From positions 1 to 10,573 of the forward strand of contig SYLK01000906.1 of assembly GCA_005809115.1 (NCBI GenBank): a stretch of 10,573 bases of DNA, written 5' to 3'. Positions 1-8,044 of this stretch are shown here, in pieces (the stretch's first letter is position 1; every line of letters starts with the position of its first letter). The notes beneath the pieces are model-generated. The model did not search any database. It was not told the DNA's origin and worked only from the letters and a program-made list of their open reading frames with translations. The position numbers were made by a program, and so were the translations under genes. Source of the stretch: Planctomyces sp. GTDB taxonomy: Bacteria; Planctomycetota; Planctomycetia; Planctomycetales; Planctomycetaceae.

Positions 1-1
1 G

Positions 2-1630
2 GATGGTATCGGAGATCCGACCGGCGAATCCATTGAACTGAGGACGATCGCGGGAGATGTGGCGATCGGCAGCATTGTGATTTCCACCGACGAGGATCTG
101 GCGCCTCTGGCGTCATCCGACGAGACGCCGGACCGAATTGTGATTCAGGCCGGGGCGCTGAATACCGGTGCGGTGAGTTTCGGCATTGGCGTCCAGATCC
201 GAACTGATGGCGGTGTGGCACGGCAGTTCGTCTCGCGACCGGTGGTGGGAATGGCCGGGACAGCCTTCTTTACCGACGGGACGGGTATGATCGACCCTAC
301 GGTGCTGAACGCCGCAATCGGGGTGGATTACCTGACCGTCTATGTCATTCAGGTGGGTGTGGCCGGGGAAGAGAATCTCAGGCTGCATATCGACTGGCGC
401 GACCCATTCCTCGATACCGTATCGCCCACGCTGGGTCCGGAAAATGGGATCGTGGATGCCCCCGTGGAGTCTGGTCGGATTCAGACGTTCCTCGTGGACA
501 GCGGGGTGCGGACAATCGGGCATCTGTACACATTCAATGACTTCCGCGTGTTTGTCACGAGCGGAGTAACGGCCTTCGAGATTGATTTTTCGGTATCGCA
601 TCACGAGTCAATCTCGGTCACAGGCAGTTCCGTCGCGCAGGGCGGGCCTCCGGAGCCGGTGCCGGGAGGCAATATTTCGTCGACGGACAATGCCGACACA
701 CCCGCACCGCCGTTGCCACCCGAAGGCAGTGTGGACGTCACGGACGACGTGGACTCGAACCGGGATTTCTGGTTCGAAGGTGGAACGCTGCGAATTCGGA
801 TACCAACCATTATTCTGCCTCCGGTCGAGCCGGTGGTGGATCCGCCGAAGCCGGCACCGGCACCGGTTGCAATTGCTCCTCCGAAACTTCCCGTGCAACT
901 GGTCGTTGTGCCGGAATCGCTGCTTGAGTTTCCGTACAGTTCCTATACGACGCAGTCCCAGGACATTTTTCAACTGCGGCGGTCGGATGGCGTGACACTG
1001 CGAGTGCAGCCGGGGTTTGAGGAGATCAAGGAGGAGCGTGGTGAGCTGCTGCTGCAGCCGGATCGATTAAAGGAATGGATCCGGGAACATCGGTTTCAGG
1101 ATGGTCTGGGGTTTGAACTGTGGCTGATCACAACCAAGGTCAATGCCCAGGGTGACCTGATCAAGATTGAGCGTCCGGTCTTGAAGTTCGACATTGCGGA
1201 TGAACGACCGTTTCCAAAGTCCGAGACGTTGCCCGATGAATTCCCGGAAATGAAGCTGGAAGAACTGCCCCTGGAAGAATCGTCAGAAGGTGCCGGGCTG
1301 GAAATCCCGGGGATGGAGCTGCCGGGTGGGCTGACTCCGTTGTCCCTCCGCACTGATGTCCGAGACACCGAGGACGGTGCTGCGGGTGAAAACAGTGAAG
1401 CCTCGCATCTGCCTGCTGACGGGAAGGCAGAGTCTGAAAGTCTGATCGAAGGGGACGACGTGTCGTCGCTGGAATCGGAGATTCTGCCGCCCACAATGCC
1501 CGGCAGTGCTGCGCAGTCAGCGCTGGCCGGACTGGCAGTGACCTCACTGTTGTCCGGGAGGCGCCGCCCTGGAGGTGTTCCGTCACCGGCGTCTGTTCGA
1601 CTGGGGCGACTGCGTCAGATGGCCGAATAG
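2..1630 (+). CDS. C-terminal part of a large secreted or surface-type protein (5' end outside window)
   Basis: The reading frame is open from the first full codon of the window, so a GTG at 59 is unlikely to be the real start and 542 C-terminal residues are seen. I cannot name the family. The first 200 or so residues are beta-rich, with many Gly, Asp, Thr and Val, as in repeated adhesion-type domains. A Pro-rich spacer follows (about DNA 815-895, PPVEP...PPKPAPAP), then a compact charged domain (about DNA 900-1200, with LKEWIREH and GFELWLITTK), then an acidic Glu/Pro/Leu-rich tail. Near the end a mildly hydrophobic stretch (1502-1558, AAQSALAGLAVTSLLSG) is followed by RRRPGG and a short basic end, which resembles a weak C-terminal anchor or sorting tail. 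From memory, giant planctomycete surface proteins end in a similar way. Role unknown; a structural or adhesive extracellular role is inferred. The gene reads toward the kinase, with 153 bp between. Confidence 0.75.
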   Translation, partial: DGIGDPTGESIELRTIAGDVAIGSIVISTDEDLAPLASSDETPDRIVIQAGALNTGAVSFGIGVQIRTDGGVARQFVSRPVVGMAGTAFFTDGTGMIDPTVLNAAIGVDYLTVYVIQVGVAGEENLRLHIDWRDPFLDTVSPTLGPENGIVDAPVESGRIQTFLVDSGVRTIGHLYTFNDFRVFVTSGVTAFEIDFSVSHHESISVTGSSVAQGGPPEPVPGGNISSTDNADTPAPPLPPEGSVDVTDDVDSNRDFWFEGGTLRIRIPTIILPPVEPVVDPPKPAPAPVAIAPPKLPVQLVVVPESLLEFPYSSYTTQSQDIFQLRRSDGVTLRVQPGFEEIKEERGELLLQPDRLKEWIREHRFQDGLGFELWLITTKVNAQGDLIKIERPVLKFDIADERPFPKSETLPDEFPEMKLEELPLEESSEGAGLEIPGMELPGGLTPLSLRTDVRDTEDGAAGENSEASHLPADGKAESESLIEGDDVSSLESEILPPTMPGSAAQSALAGLAVTSLLSGRRRPGGVPSPASVRLGRLRQMAE

Positions 1631-1783
1631 CGTATCCCCGTGGCATCATCGGGCCAACATCAGACCGGTCGGCGAACAATGGCCGGATTGCCTTCGGAGC
1701 AACACCGGACATCGGGAGTTCACGGCGCATTGACAGGGTGCATGGGGCGATCCGCTGCAGGTCGCCAGGTTCCGCAGTAACGG

Positions 1784-4700
1784 ATGAGAAGTCACACAAT
1801 GAATCAGTCAGACCGTTCCCGGAAGCAGGTTCCGACCTCGAAGAACAGTCCTGCCTATGGAACTCGCCTGCCAGGCAGCTACGGACGCGATGGCGTACCT
1901 GCCGAGGCAGAGTTGCCGGCGGGGGCATCTGCTGCCACGGGGGCCGTTGCGCTCACAGATCACGTGAACCGATCGGCTCACGTGAACCGATCGGCGTTCG
2001 GGACACAGGCAGCTCCTGCCGGCCGTCTGGTGGCATCGGCAGGCACCCTGGCGGCACCGCATCGCGGGCTTCCGCCGGAAGACCGGATTCAGGCGGTCTC
2101 AGCGACCCAAAGGGCAGACGGACCGCAGTCGACACGGCTGCTGCAGCTGGCGCGCCAAAAACCGGGCGGCCCGAGTGGCAGCTCCGTGAAACCGTCACCC
2201 ACGAGGGATCTGCCGCCTCAGCAACCTCAGCAACCGACTCCGCCGTCAGCCCGACGGTCGTGGCATCTCAGTATTCATCGACGGGATGTGACCGGAAAAA
2301 TCGCCGCGACCAGCACGATCCGGTCCGGCAGTCAGATGCCGTCGTCGGGACTCCAGTCGGCAATGTCCGGCGAGAAGACCAGTGAATATGAAGTCCTGAG
2401 CCAGCTGGGGGCGGGGAACATGGGCGTCGTGTACCACGCCCGGCAGACTTCGCTGAACCGCGAGCTGGCGATCAAGACGCTGAAACCGGATCTCGCCGGG
2501 CTGGATCACGACCAGGCCATGTTCGTGTCTGAAGCCATGGTGACCGCGAATCTGGTTCACCCCAACATCATCCCGATTCACGATCTGGGACAGACGGGTG
2601 ACGGCCAGCTGTTCTATTCGATGAAGAAGGTCACCGGCGTGTCGTGGAATCGCACCATTCGGGAGCGAACGCTGGAGGACAACCTCGATATCTTCATGAA
2701 GCTGTGTGATGCCGTGGCCTATGCGCATTCGCGCGGTGTCATCAATCGGGACCTCAAACCGGAAAACGTCGTCGTGGGAGACTACGGCGAGGTGATCGTA
2801 CTGGACTGGGGCCTGGCGATCACCACAGAACATTTCGAAGAAAGCCACAGTGTCATCGTCGAGTTTCGCGGGGGTGTCGGGACTCCCGTTTACATGGCTC
2901 CTGAGCTGGCCGAAGAAGATGTGTCACTGGTCGGACCGCACAGTGACATCTATCTGCTGGGTGCCATTCTGTTCGAAATTGTGGAGGGATTTCCACCACA
3001 CCTGCTGCGAGAATTCTGGCACCTGGAAGATCCCGAGGAACAGTTGAACGGCGTGATCTGGGCCGTGATCAGCAATCGCATCGAAGAACAGGTTGTCAAT
3101 GACGGCGAACTGATGCAGATTGCCCGGCGTGCCATGTCCACCTCGCCCGGAGATCGATACGCCGCCGTGGAGGAGCTTCAGGAAGCCATCCGCGAGTACC
3201 GGATCACCGGACGAGCCGAGGAGCTGATGCGCAGTGTCGCGAATTCTCCGACACGAGGATACGCCGAGTTCCAGGCGGCCGTGGCACTTTACAGCGAAGC
3301 GCTCCGAAAATGGCCCACCAACCGGCGCGCGATTGAGGGAGATCGCCGAGCGCGACTTGCATATGCGCAGCTCGCACACAGTAAGGGAGATATTGACCTT
3401 GGCCTGCAGATTCTGGCCGGTCGGGACGATGCGGATTTCCAGCCGGTTGCGGCAGCCTTGCGCAAAACCCGGCTGATGCGCCGCGTTATCCGGGGGACAT
3501 GGGGCGTGATGTCGGTCACGGCCGTCACACTGCTGTTCGTGGCCACCTTCTTCTGGCTTGAAGCCGAGTCGGCCCGGTCGGAGGAAGCCACTGCCAGGCA
3601 GGAAGCCGAGACCGCCAATCGAGACCTGATCTCCGCCAACGGCACGATCACAGATCTGCAGAAGAAGGAACAGGAACTCCAGCGCACGGCAGAATCCCTG
3701 GTAACCCGGGCGAATGACGCTCAGAAGCTGCTGGTTGCCGCGGAACAGGCGGCCGCTGACGCGAAGCGGGAATCTGACATGGCAGCGGTCCAGGCGGAGA
3801 CGGCCCGGGCTGAGGCCGAATCCGCAAAACAGCTGGTGGTGGAGCAGACCAAACTGGCGGCACTCGCGAAAACACAGGCCGAACAGGCGAATTCTGCAGC
3901 CATCGCGGCCAGACAGGAGGCGGAGCCAGCACTGGCCGAGGCCGAAACACAGCAGGCTCTCGCAAAGGTCGCGGAACAGGCCATGTATGTGGCGGAACTG
4001 CAGGGTTTCAATACAAAAATTCGCGCATTCAACGATCTGCAGGACTACGACGAGGTTGTGACCACAGTGGAAGCCGCGCTGCAGCGACAAGGGGCCAACC
4101 CCGAAATCCGTCGCAACGCCGCGATTTTCGACAAACAACGGGCCGAGGCCCTGAAACGAGCTGGAAACTCGGTCATCGAAATCAAAGACAAGCCCGACCT
4201 GGCTGCCCTCAGCGCGGATGCTCGCACGATTGCCATCTACTCGCGCGGCGCACAGCCACTGCTGACCGTGCTGCAGCATCCGGAGCCGGATATCCGCCTC
4301 GGTCAGCTGACGCGGCAGGAGCTTTCCGCGCCTGCCGGTCAGGCGCTGCATATCGCTGTTTCCCAGGATGGAAATTCCATTGCGGTCGTGGGAAAGGATG
4401 TAAAACAGTTGTGGCAGCAGCAACCAGATCAGACCTGGACGCCCGGCCGACTCTCGGACTTCTTTCCCGCCTCCGCCGATCGTGCCGGCGACCGAGCCTT
4501 CAGCAAGGCGCTGTTTTCCGCGGACGGACGGTATCTGTGGCTGATTGGTGCCGACCCGCGAGGCACTGTGGAAATCTATCGCCTGGCTGATACCCCTGAG
4601 TTGCTGCTGCAGCAGCCTCTGGCCGGCAAGGCCAGCAATGGATTCCGGATTCGGGACGCTGTGCTGATGCCCGACAGTTCAGCGCTGATCGCGCAACTCG

Positions 4701-7700
4701 CACAGCAGGAATGCTATGCATTTCCTCTCGCGTGGAAGGACGGCGTTCCGTCGTTCACCGAGCTTTCGATTCGCGCTCCCGTACTGGAAGGCCTGAAGGA
4801 CGACCGCCTCAAGGCTGCTGCGGACAAACCCGAGCGGCTCTTCCTCGCCCCGGACGGAAAGCTGCTGGCTCTGGTGTTCCGAAATACGGTGCTCCTGCTG
4901 CCTCGCACTGGCGAAACATCCCCGGAACTGTTCCCGTTCACCAGTCCCGACAGGATCGACACGCTGCAATTGTTTCGCTGCAGCTTTCCGGTCACGGATC
5001 TCGCCTTTTCCGCCGATGCAAAGAGGATCGTTACAGGGCATGACAAGCGCTACATTCAGGTGTGGGATCTCCAGGACGGCAGCTACCGCCCGAGCAGCGC
5101 GAAGGGCCTGTATCGGCACCGCTCCGATCAGAATACTTCACTGCGAGGCCACTCGGACGCGATCAAATGCCTCGGATTTCTCGGGACATCGTCAGAAAAT
5201 CTCGTGTCAGTCGCAGCCAACAGGTATCTGAGGCGCTGGGACATCTCCACATACTCGGACTATGTGACCGAGATCAATCAGCTCGTGGAACTGCTGGGAG
5301 AGGAAAAACGTGACACCACGGATCTGCGTCCGGCGGGGTCTGCTCGACCGCCCGCTGACGCCGGACGGTGGCAGCCATCAACCGTGGCGGCTCGGCAGCG
5401 TGCTGGCGCACTGCTGCTCACAGGCGCACCGCTGCTCACAATCGCACCGGCACAGCCTGAGTCTGCTGCTCCTGCTGCTGCGGTGCAGCCAGCCAGCGTG
5501 GCGACCGAGCCAGTCAAAGTACGCCAGGGGCGAGGGCTGTTTTCTGCACGGTTCAGCCGCGATGGCAGACGGATTGTGGTGGGGGCCAACGACCTGGCCG
5601 CCCATGTCGTGGACAGCACCACGGGGCATCAGTCCAGGACCCTGGAAAACAACACCAGCGGCCGGGTGGAGCTATTCTTCAATCCGGAGCGAAACTCACT
5701 GCTGGAAGGACATATTTCCGAAATCGCCTCGGTGAAATTCGTGCCGCCGCGAGGTGATCTGCTGATGACGGCCGACTATTTCGGATCCATTTCGGTCTGG
5801 GACGCAGAACCCGATGACGACGGGATCGGGTACGAGAAATCGCGGCTGCTCTCACGATATTCCTTCAGCGAGTTTGCCGTGTCGGATGACGGTTCGCTGG
5901 TTCTGGCCGGAGGCGCTCGGTCGGATCCGGGCACGACTCTGAGCCAGGCCGAACTGGAACACTTCGGAATCCTCTGGCGGACCGATGACATTCGCCGCTC
6001 GCCCAACCCTCCCCACCTGCGGCTGCTGGATGGTCAGCATCCGAAATTCGCCATCACCGCCACGGCATTTTCGCCCGATGCAACCCTCGCCGTCACGGCA
6101 GCTCGACGTGGTCGGATCGTGGTCTGGAACGTCGCTGACGGCACGGTGCGGGCCAGCGCACTGGATTCTCACAATCATGATCAGGTGTCCGGTGTGTTTT
6201 TCGACTCGCCGTCGACCCTCGTCACTTCCGGTTATGACGGGCGTGTCGTGAGGTGGACCATTCAGGAGGACCAGCTGATTCCAGAGGACCTGACGGGCAC
6301 CAGTGCAGAAGCAGTCCCCGATTTCATTGTCCGGCTGCGCCCGTCGCCAGATCGCAGCAGGTTCGTGACGTCGGATGTCTCGGTTGACAAGTCCGTGGTC
6401 TCTGCCGTCGGCACAGCTGCAGCGGTCGGCACCGGCGGAACACTGAACTTTACGGTCTGGTCGGCCGAAGGTCGCCGAAAACTGCTGTCGACGCCAGTGA
6501 CGATTCCGGCTGAAGATGCCGGGAAGTCATTTCGGCACGACATTTCCTGGTCCAGCGACGGCAGTGAACTGGTCAGCATCGTGGATGGCGTGATCACCGT
6601 CTATGATGCCGCAGAGCTGCGGGTCCGGCAGCGTTTTCTGCAGGACAACAGTGGCGTTCGGTCTGTTCGCGGCGCTCTGGCGCCGTCTTCAGAATCGCAT
6701 CTGCCGCAGATTGCGACTTTCGACGGACGATTTACGCATCTCTGGGATCTTTCCAGTGGCGCTCATCTGGCAGAATTTCGGTCACATGCCCCGTACAGTC
6801 TTTCCGCCGGCTTTTCCGCCGATGGTCGGCTTGTCGCCACAGGCAGCGATACCGTGCGCGTATTTGACGCCGATGAATCCAGTGCTGAACACGGACGCAC
6901 ACTCTTCCGTCTGCCGATCGGCCTGCAGCACCACAGTCCCGTAGCGTCCGTGGCGTTTTCGCCCGCCGAAGGCGACAACCGACTGGCCAGCATTGACCTG
7001 CACGGGGGGCTGACTCTCTGGCGCTGGGTTCCTTCCAAAGCCCTGCCGCTGAATCCTCTGTTTTCTGAGCCATCGGATGCTGCACCGAAGTCGGACCGGG
7101 CCAGTGATTCTGGCAGCGCAAATCGCGTCGCCTGGAATGCAGATGGTCACTGGCTGGGGGTGATCCGGCAGGGAAAACTGCGTCTGTTGAACATGCAGGC
7201 GGAAATGCCGCAGGCCGTAACGCTGCCACTGCCGGAAGGAATCGAGTGTCAGTTCAATGATCTCGGATTTTCCACAAGTGGTGGCCTGCTTGCTGCGGGG
7301 GGCGTGGCACTTGCGCTGGACACAAATGAACTCACCAGTTACGCGGTCGTGTGGAGAATTGTCGACGGCGGGGGCGTGCTGCTGGTCGGCACCATTCAGG
7401 CTGCCGGCAATCATTCCGTCGATGTCGCCTCTGCCAGTGGCAGTCGGGGCATCACGGCCATCGCGGTTGACGAGTCGACAAGCGAAGTTCTCACCGGCGG
7501 CGCTGACGGCCGACTGTTGCGGTGGCAGTTGCCGGCGGATGACACGGCGAGCGGTCCCACCCAGCTGGAATTCATCGCCGACAGGCAGCTCCGCAATGAT
7601 GTCAGACCTCACGACGACCCCCTGAGCTGCATCGACGTCGCCAGCGACGGACGAATCGTGACGTCTGACGAGGGCGGCTGGTTTGTGATCTGGCCTTCAG

Positions 7701-7711
7701 CCGGCCGATGA
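1784..7711 (+). CDS. Giant membrane-spanning Ser/Thr protein kinase with coiled coil and WD40 propellers
   Basis: Residues 1-200 are Ala/Pro/Ser/Arg-rich and probably disordered. Residues 202-473 are a PknB/Hanks-type kinase: glycine loop GAGNMGVV, lysine K231 in AIKTLK, catalytic loop INRDLKPEN with D323, metal motif DWG at 341-343, then GTPVYMAPE and HSDIYLLG. A TPR-like helical stretch covers about 485-560. An Arg-rich segment (KTRLMRRVIRG) precedes one membrane helix (574-592), predicting a cytoplasmic kinase and an exported C-terminus. Residues 593-733 form an Ala/Glu/Gln coiled coil. From about 800 to the end I count by eye about 21 WD40-like blades (endings such as IQVWDL, IVVWNV, THLWDL), 7 before and 14 after a low-complexity linker (about 1180-1248). 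It likely senses or scaffolds partners outside and phosphorylates cytoplasmic targets; substrates are unknown. The HRD histidine is Asn321. An alternative ATG at 1799 has GAGAAG 7 nt upstream; 1784 has no clear ribosome site. Confidence 0.93.
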   Translation: MRSHTMNQSDRSRKQVPTSKNSPAYGTRLPGSYGRDGVPAEAELPAGASAATGAVALTDHVNRSAHVNRSAFGTQAAPAGRLVASAGTLAAPHRGLPPEDRIQAVSATQRADGPQSTRLLQLARQKPGGPSGSSVKPSPTRDLPPQQPQQPTPPSARRSWHLSIHRRDVTGKIAATSTIRSGSQMPSSGLQSAMSGEKTSEYEVLSQLGAGNMGVVYHARQTSLNRELAIKTLKPDLAGLDHDQAMFVSEAMVTANLVHPNIIPIHDLGQTGDGQLFYSMKKVTGVSWNRTIRERTLEDNLDIFMKLCDAVAYAHSRGVINRDLKPENVVVGDYGEVIVLDWGLAITTEHFEESHSVIVEFRGGVGTPVYMAPELAEEDVSLVGPHSDIYLLGAILFEIVEGFPPHLLREFWHLEDPEEQLNGVIWAVISNRIEEQVVNDGELMQIARRAMSTSPGDRYAAVEELQEAIREYRITGRAEELMRSVANSPTRGYAEFQAAVALYSEALRKWPTNRRAIEGDRRARLAYAQLAHSKGDIDLGLQILAGRDDADFQPVAAALRKTRLMRRVIRGTWGVMSVTAVTLLFVATFFWLEAESARSEEATARQEAETANRDLISANGTITDLQKKEQELQRTAESLVTRANDAQKLLVAAEQAAADAKRESDMAAVQAETARAEAESAKQLVVEQTKLAALAKTQAEQANSAAIAARQEAEPALAEAETQQALAKVAEQAMYVAELQGFNTKIRAFNDLQDYDEVVTTVEAALQRQGANPEIRRNAAIFDKQRAEALKRAGNSVIEIKDKPDLAALSADARTIAIYSRGAQPLLTVLQHPEPDIRLGQLTRQELSAPAGQALHIAVSQDGNSIAVVGKDVKQLWQQQPDQTWTPGRLSDFFPASADRAGDRAFSKALFSADGRYLWLIGADPRGTVEIYRLADTPELLLQQPLAGKASNGFRIRDAVLMPDSSALIAQLAQQECYAFPLAWKDGVPSFTELSIRAPVLEGLKDDRLKAAADKPERLFLAPDGKLLALVFRNTVLLLPRTGETSPELFPFTSPDRIDTLQLFRCSFPVTDLAFSADAKRIVTGHDKRYIQVWDLQDGSYRPSSAKGLYRHRSDQNTSLRGHSDAIKCLGFLGTSSENLVSVAANRYLRRWDISTYSDYVTEINQLVELLGEEKRDTTDLRPAGSARPPADAGRWQPSTVAARQRAGALLLTGAPLLTIAPAQPESAAPAAAVQPASVATEPVKVRQGRGLFSARFSRDGRRIVVGANDLAAHVVDSTTGHQSRTLENNTSGRVELFFNPERNSLLEGHISEIASVKFVPPRGDLLMTADYFGSISVWDAEPDDDGIGYEKSRLLSRYSFSEFAVSDDGSLVLAGGARSDPGTTLSQAELEHFGILWRTDDIRRSPNPPHLRLLDGQHPKFAITATAFSPDATLAVTAARRGRIVVWNVADGTVRASALDSHNHDQVSGVFFDSPSTLVTSGYDGRVVRWTIQEDQLIPEDLTGTSAEAVPDFIVRLRPSPDRSRFVTSDVSVDKSVVSAVGTAAAVGTGGTLNFTVWSAEGRRKLLSTPVTIPAEDAGKSFRHDISWSSDGSELVSIVDGVITVYDAAELRVRQRFLQDNSGVRSVRGALAPSSESHLPQIATFDGRFTHLWDLSSGAHLAEFRSHAPYSLSAGFSADGRLVATGSDTVRVFDADESSAEHGRTLFRLPIGLQHHSPVASVAFSPAEGDNRLASIDLHGGLTLWRWVPSKALPLNPLFSEPSDAAPKSDRASDSGSANRVAWNADGHWLGVIRQGKLRLLNMQAEMPQAVTLPLPEGIECQFNDLGFSTSGGLLAAGGVALALDTNELTSYAVVWRIVDGGGVLLVGTIQAAGNHSVDVASASGSRGITAIAVDESTSEVLTGGADGRLLRWQLPADDTASGPTQLEFIADRQLRNDVRPHDDPLSCIDVASDGRIVTSDEGGWFVIWPSAGR
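1961..1996 (+). repeat. 18-bp tandem direct repeat inside the kinase N-terminus
   Basis: Two adjacent copies, CACGTGAACCGATCGGCT (1961-1978) and the same with a final G (1979-1996), match at 17 of 18 bases. They encode HVNRSA twice in the disordered N-terminal tail, so the reading frame is kept. Each copy contains two palindromes, CACGTG and CCGATCGG. The near identity suggests a recent duplication by replication slippage. Confidence 0.9.
5408..5443 (+). repeat. 18-bp imperfect tandem repeat in the inter-propeller linker of the kinase
   Basis: GCACTGCTGCTCACAGGC (5408-5425) is followed directly by GCACCGCTGCTCACAATC (5426-5443), 15 of 18 bases identical. It encodes ALLLTG then APLLTI. It lies in the Ala/Pro-rich segment between the first group of seven WD40-like blades and the rest, a place where length changes should be tolerated. 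It is more diverged than the 18-bp repeat at 1961-1996, so probably older. Confidence 0.75.
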
Positions 7712-7948
7712 ACGGGGGGGGCGTTCTGACGAGCGATTGTTTACGCAGATTCGGTTCGGAAGTTCAGCTCTGCCGATGGAAAAAGCTGCTTGAGACGTCA
7801 CCCCAAACGTCCCGCAGGGTTGCTTCGAGAGCGGCCGATCTGCGGCGTCATCGCTCCTCGACGACATGTGTCGCCTCGTCACTCTTCCTGGCATCTCGAC
7901 CACTCGCGAAGCACCGCGGCCACGGAGGTTTTGTCAGGGGTTCCTGGA
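7712..7948. other. Non-coding left part of the gap between the convergent kinase and helicase genes
   Basis: I see no supportable gene here. The open frames that cross it on either strand have no recognisable domain and no clear ribosome binding site. Just after the kinase stop there is a run of eight G (7714-7721) flanked by GAACG and CGTTC, which could form a 5-bp stem. No T-tract follows, so it is not a convincing terminator. Confidence 0.5.
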
Positions 7949-8042
7949 GGCTCTCACAAAACGGGGACTGGCTCCCGCCGTACTGCGAAAATCCTGCGAA
8001 ACATGACTGCCAAAGGGTGCCTGTCCCGGTTTTGTGAGAGCC
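7949..8042. repeat. REPIN-like 94-bp inverted repeat between convergent genes
   Basis: The left arm (7949-7976) begins GGCTCTCACAAAACGGGGAC. The right arm (8015-8042) is its reverse complement at 25 of 28 positions; mismatches fall at arm positions 15, 21 and 25. A 38-bp spacer separates them and carries CTGCGAAA twice (7983-7990 and 7994-8001). The right arm ends 2 bp from the helicase stop codon, and the element lies between two converging genes, the usual home of REP elements and bidirectional terminators. The arm core GGGACAGGCACC resembles short interspersed palindromes I recall beside IS200-like REP-associated transposases (RAYTs), but I cannot check that here. No transposase is in the window, so any mobility would be in trans. 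As RNA it would form a strong long hairpin that could protect or end both transcripts. Confidence 0.7.
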
Positions 8043-8044
8043 TT

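Noticed and set aside
1730..1758. TTGACA at 1730-1735 upstream of the kinase as a -35 box
   Set aside because: No -10-like hexamer lies at 16-18 bp spacing; the region there is GC-rich.
2924..4423. Minus-strand open frame of 499 codons opposite the kinase
   Set aside because: Cys-, Arg- and Gly-rich translation without known motifs, lying over the kinase domain, membrane helix and coiled coil of the real gene.
7710..7726. Terminator at the kinase stop (GAACG, eight-G run, CGTTC)
   Set aside because: The stem is only 5 bp, the loop is all G, and no T-tract follows.
7949..8042. CRISPR array or tRNA
   Set aside because: There are only two arms, in inverted orientation, with no further regularly spaced copies and no cloverleaf.
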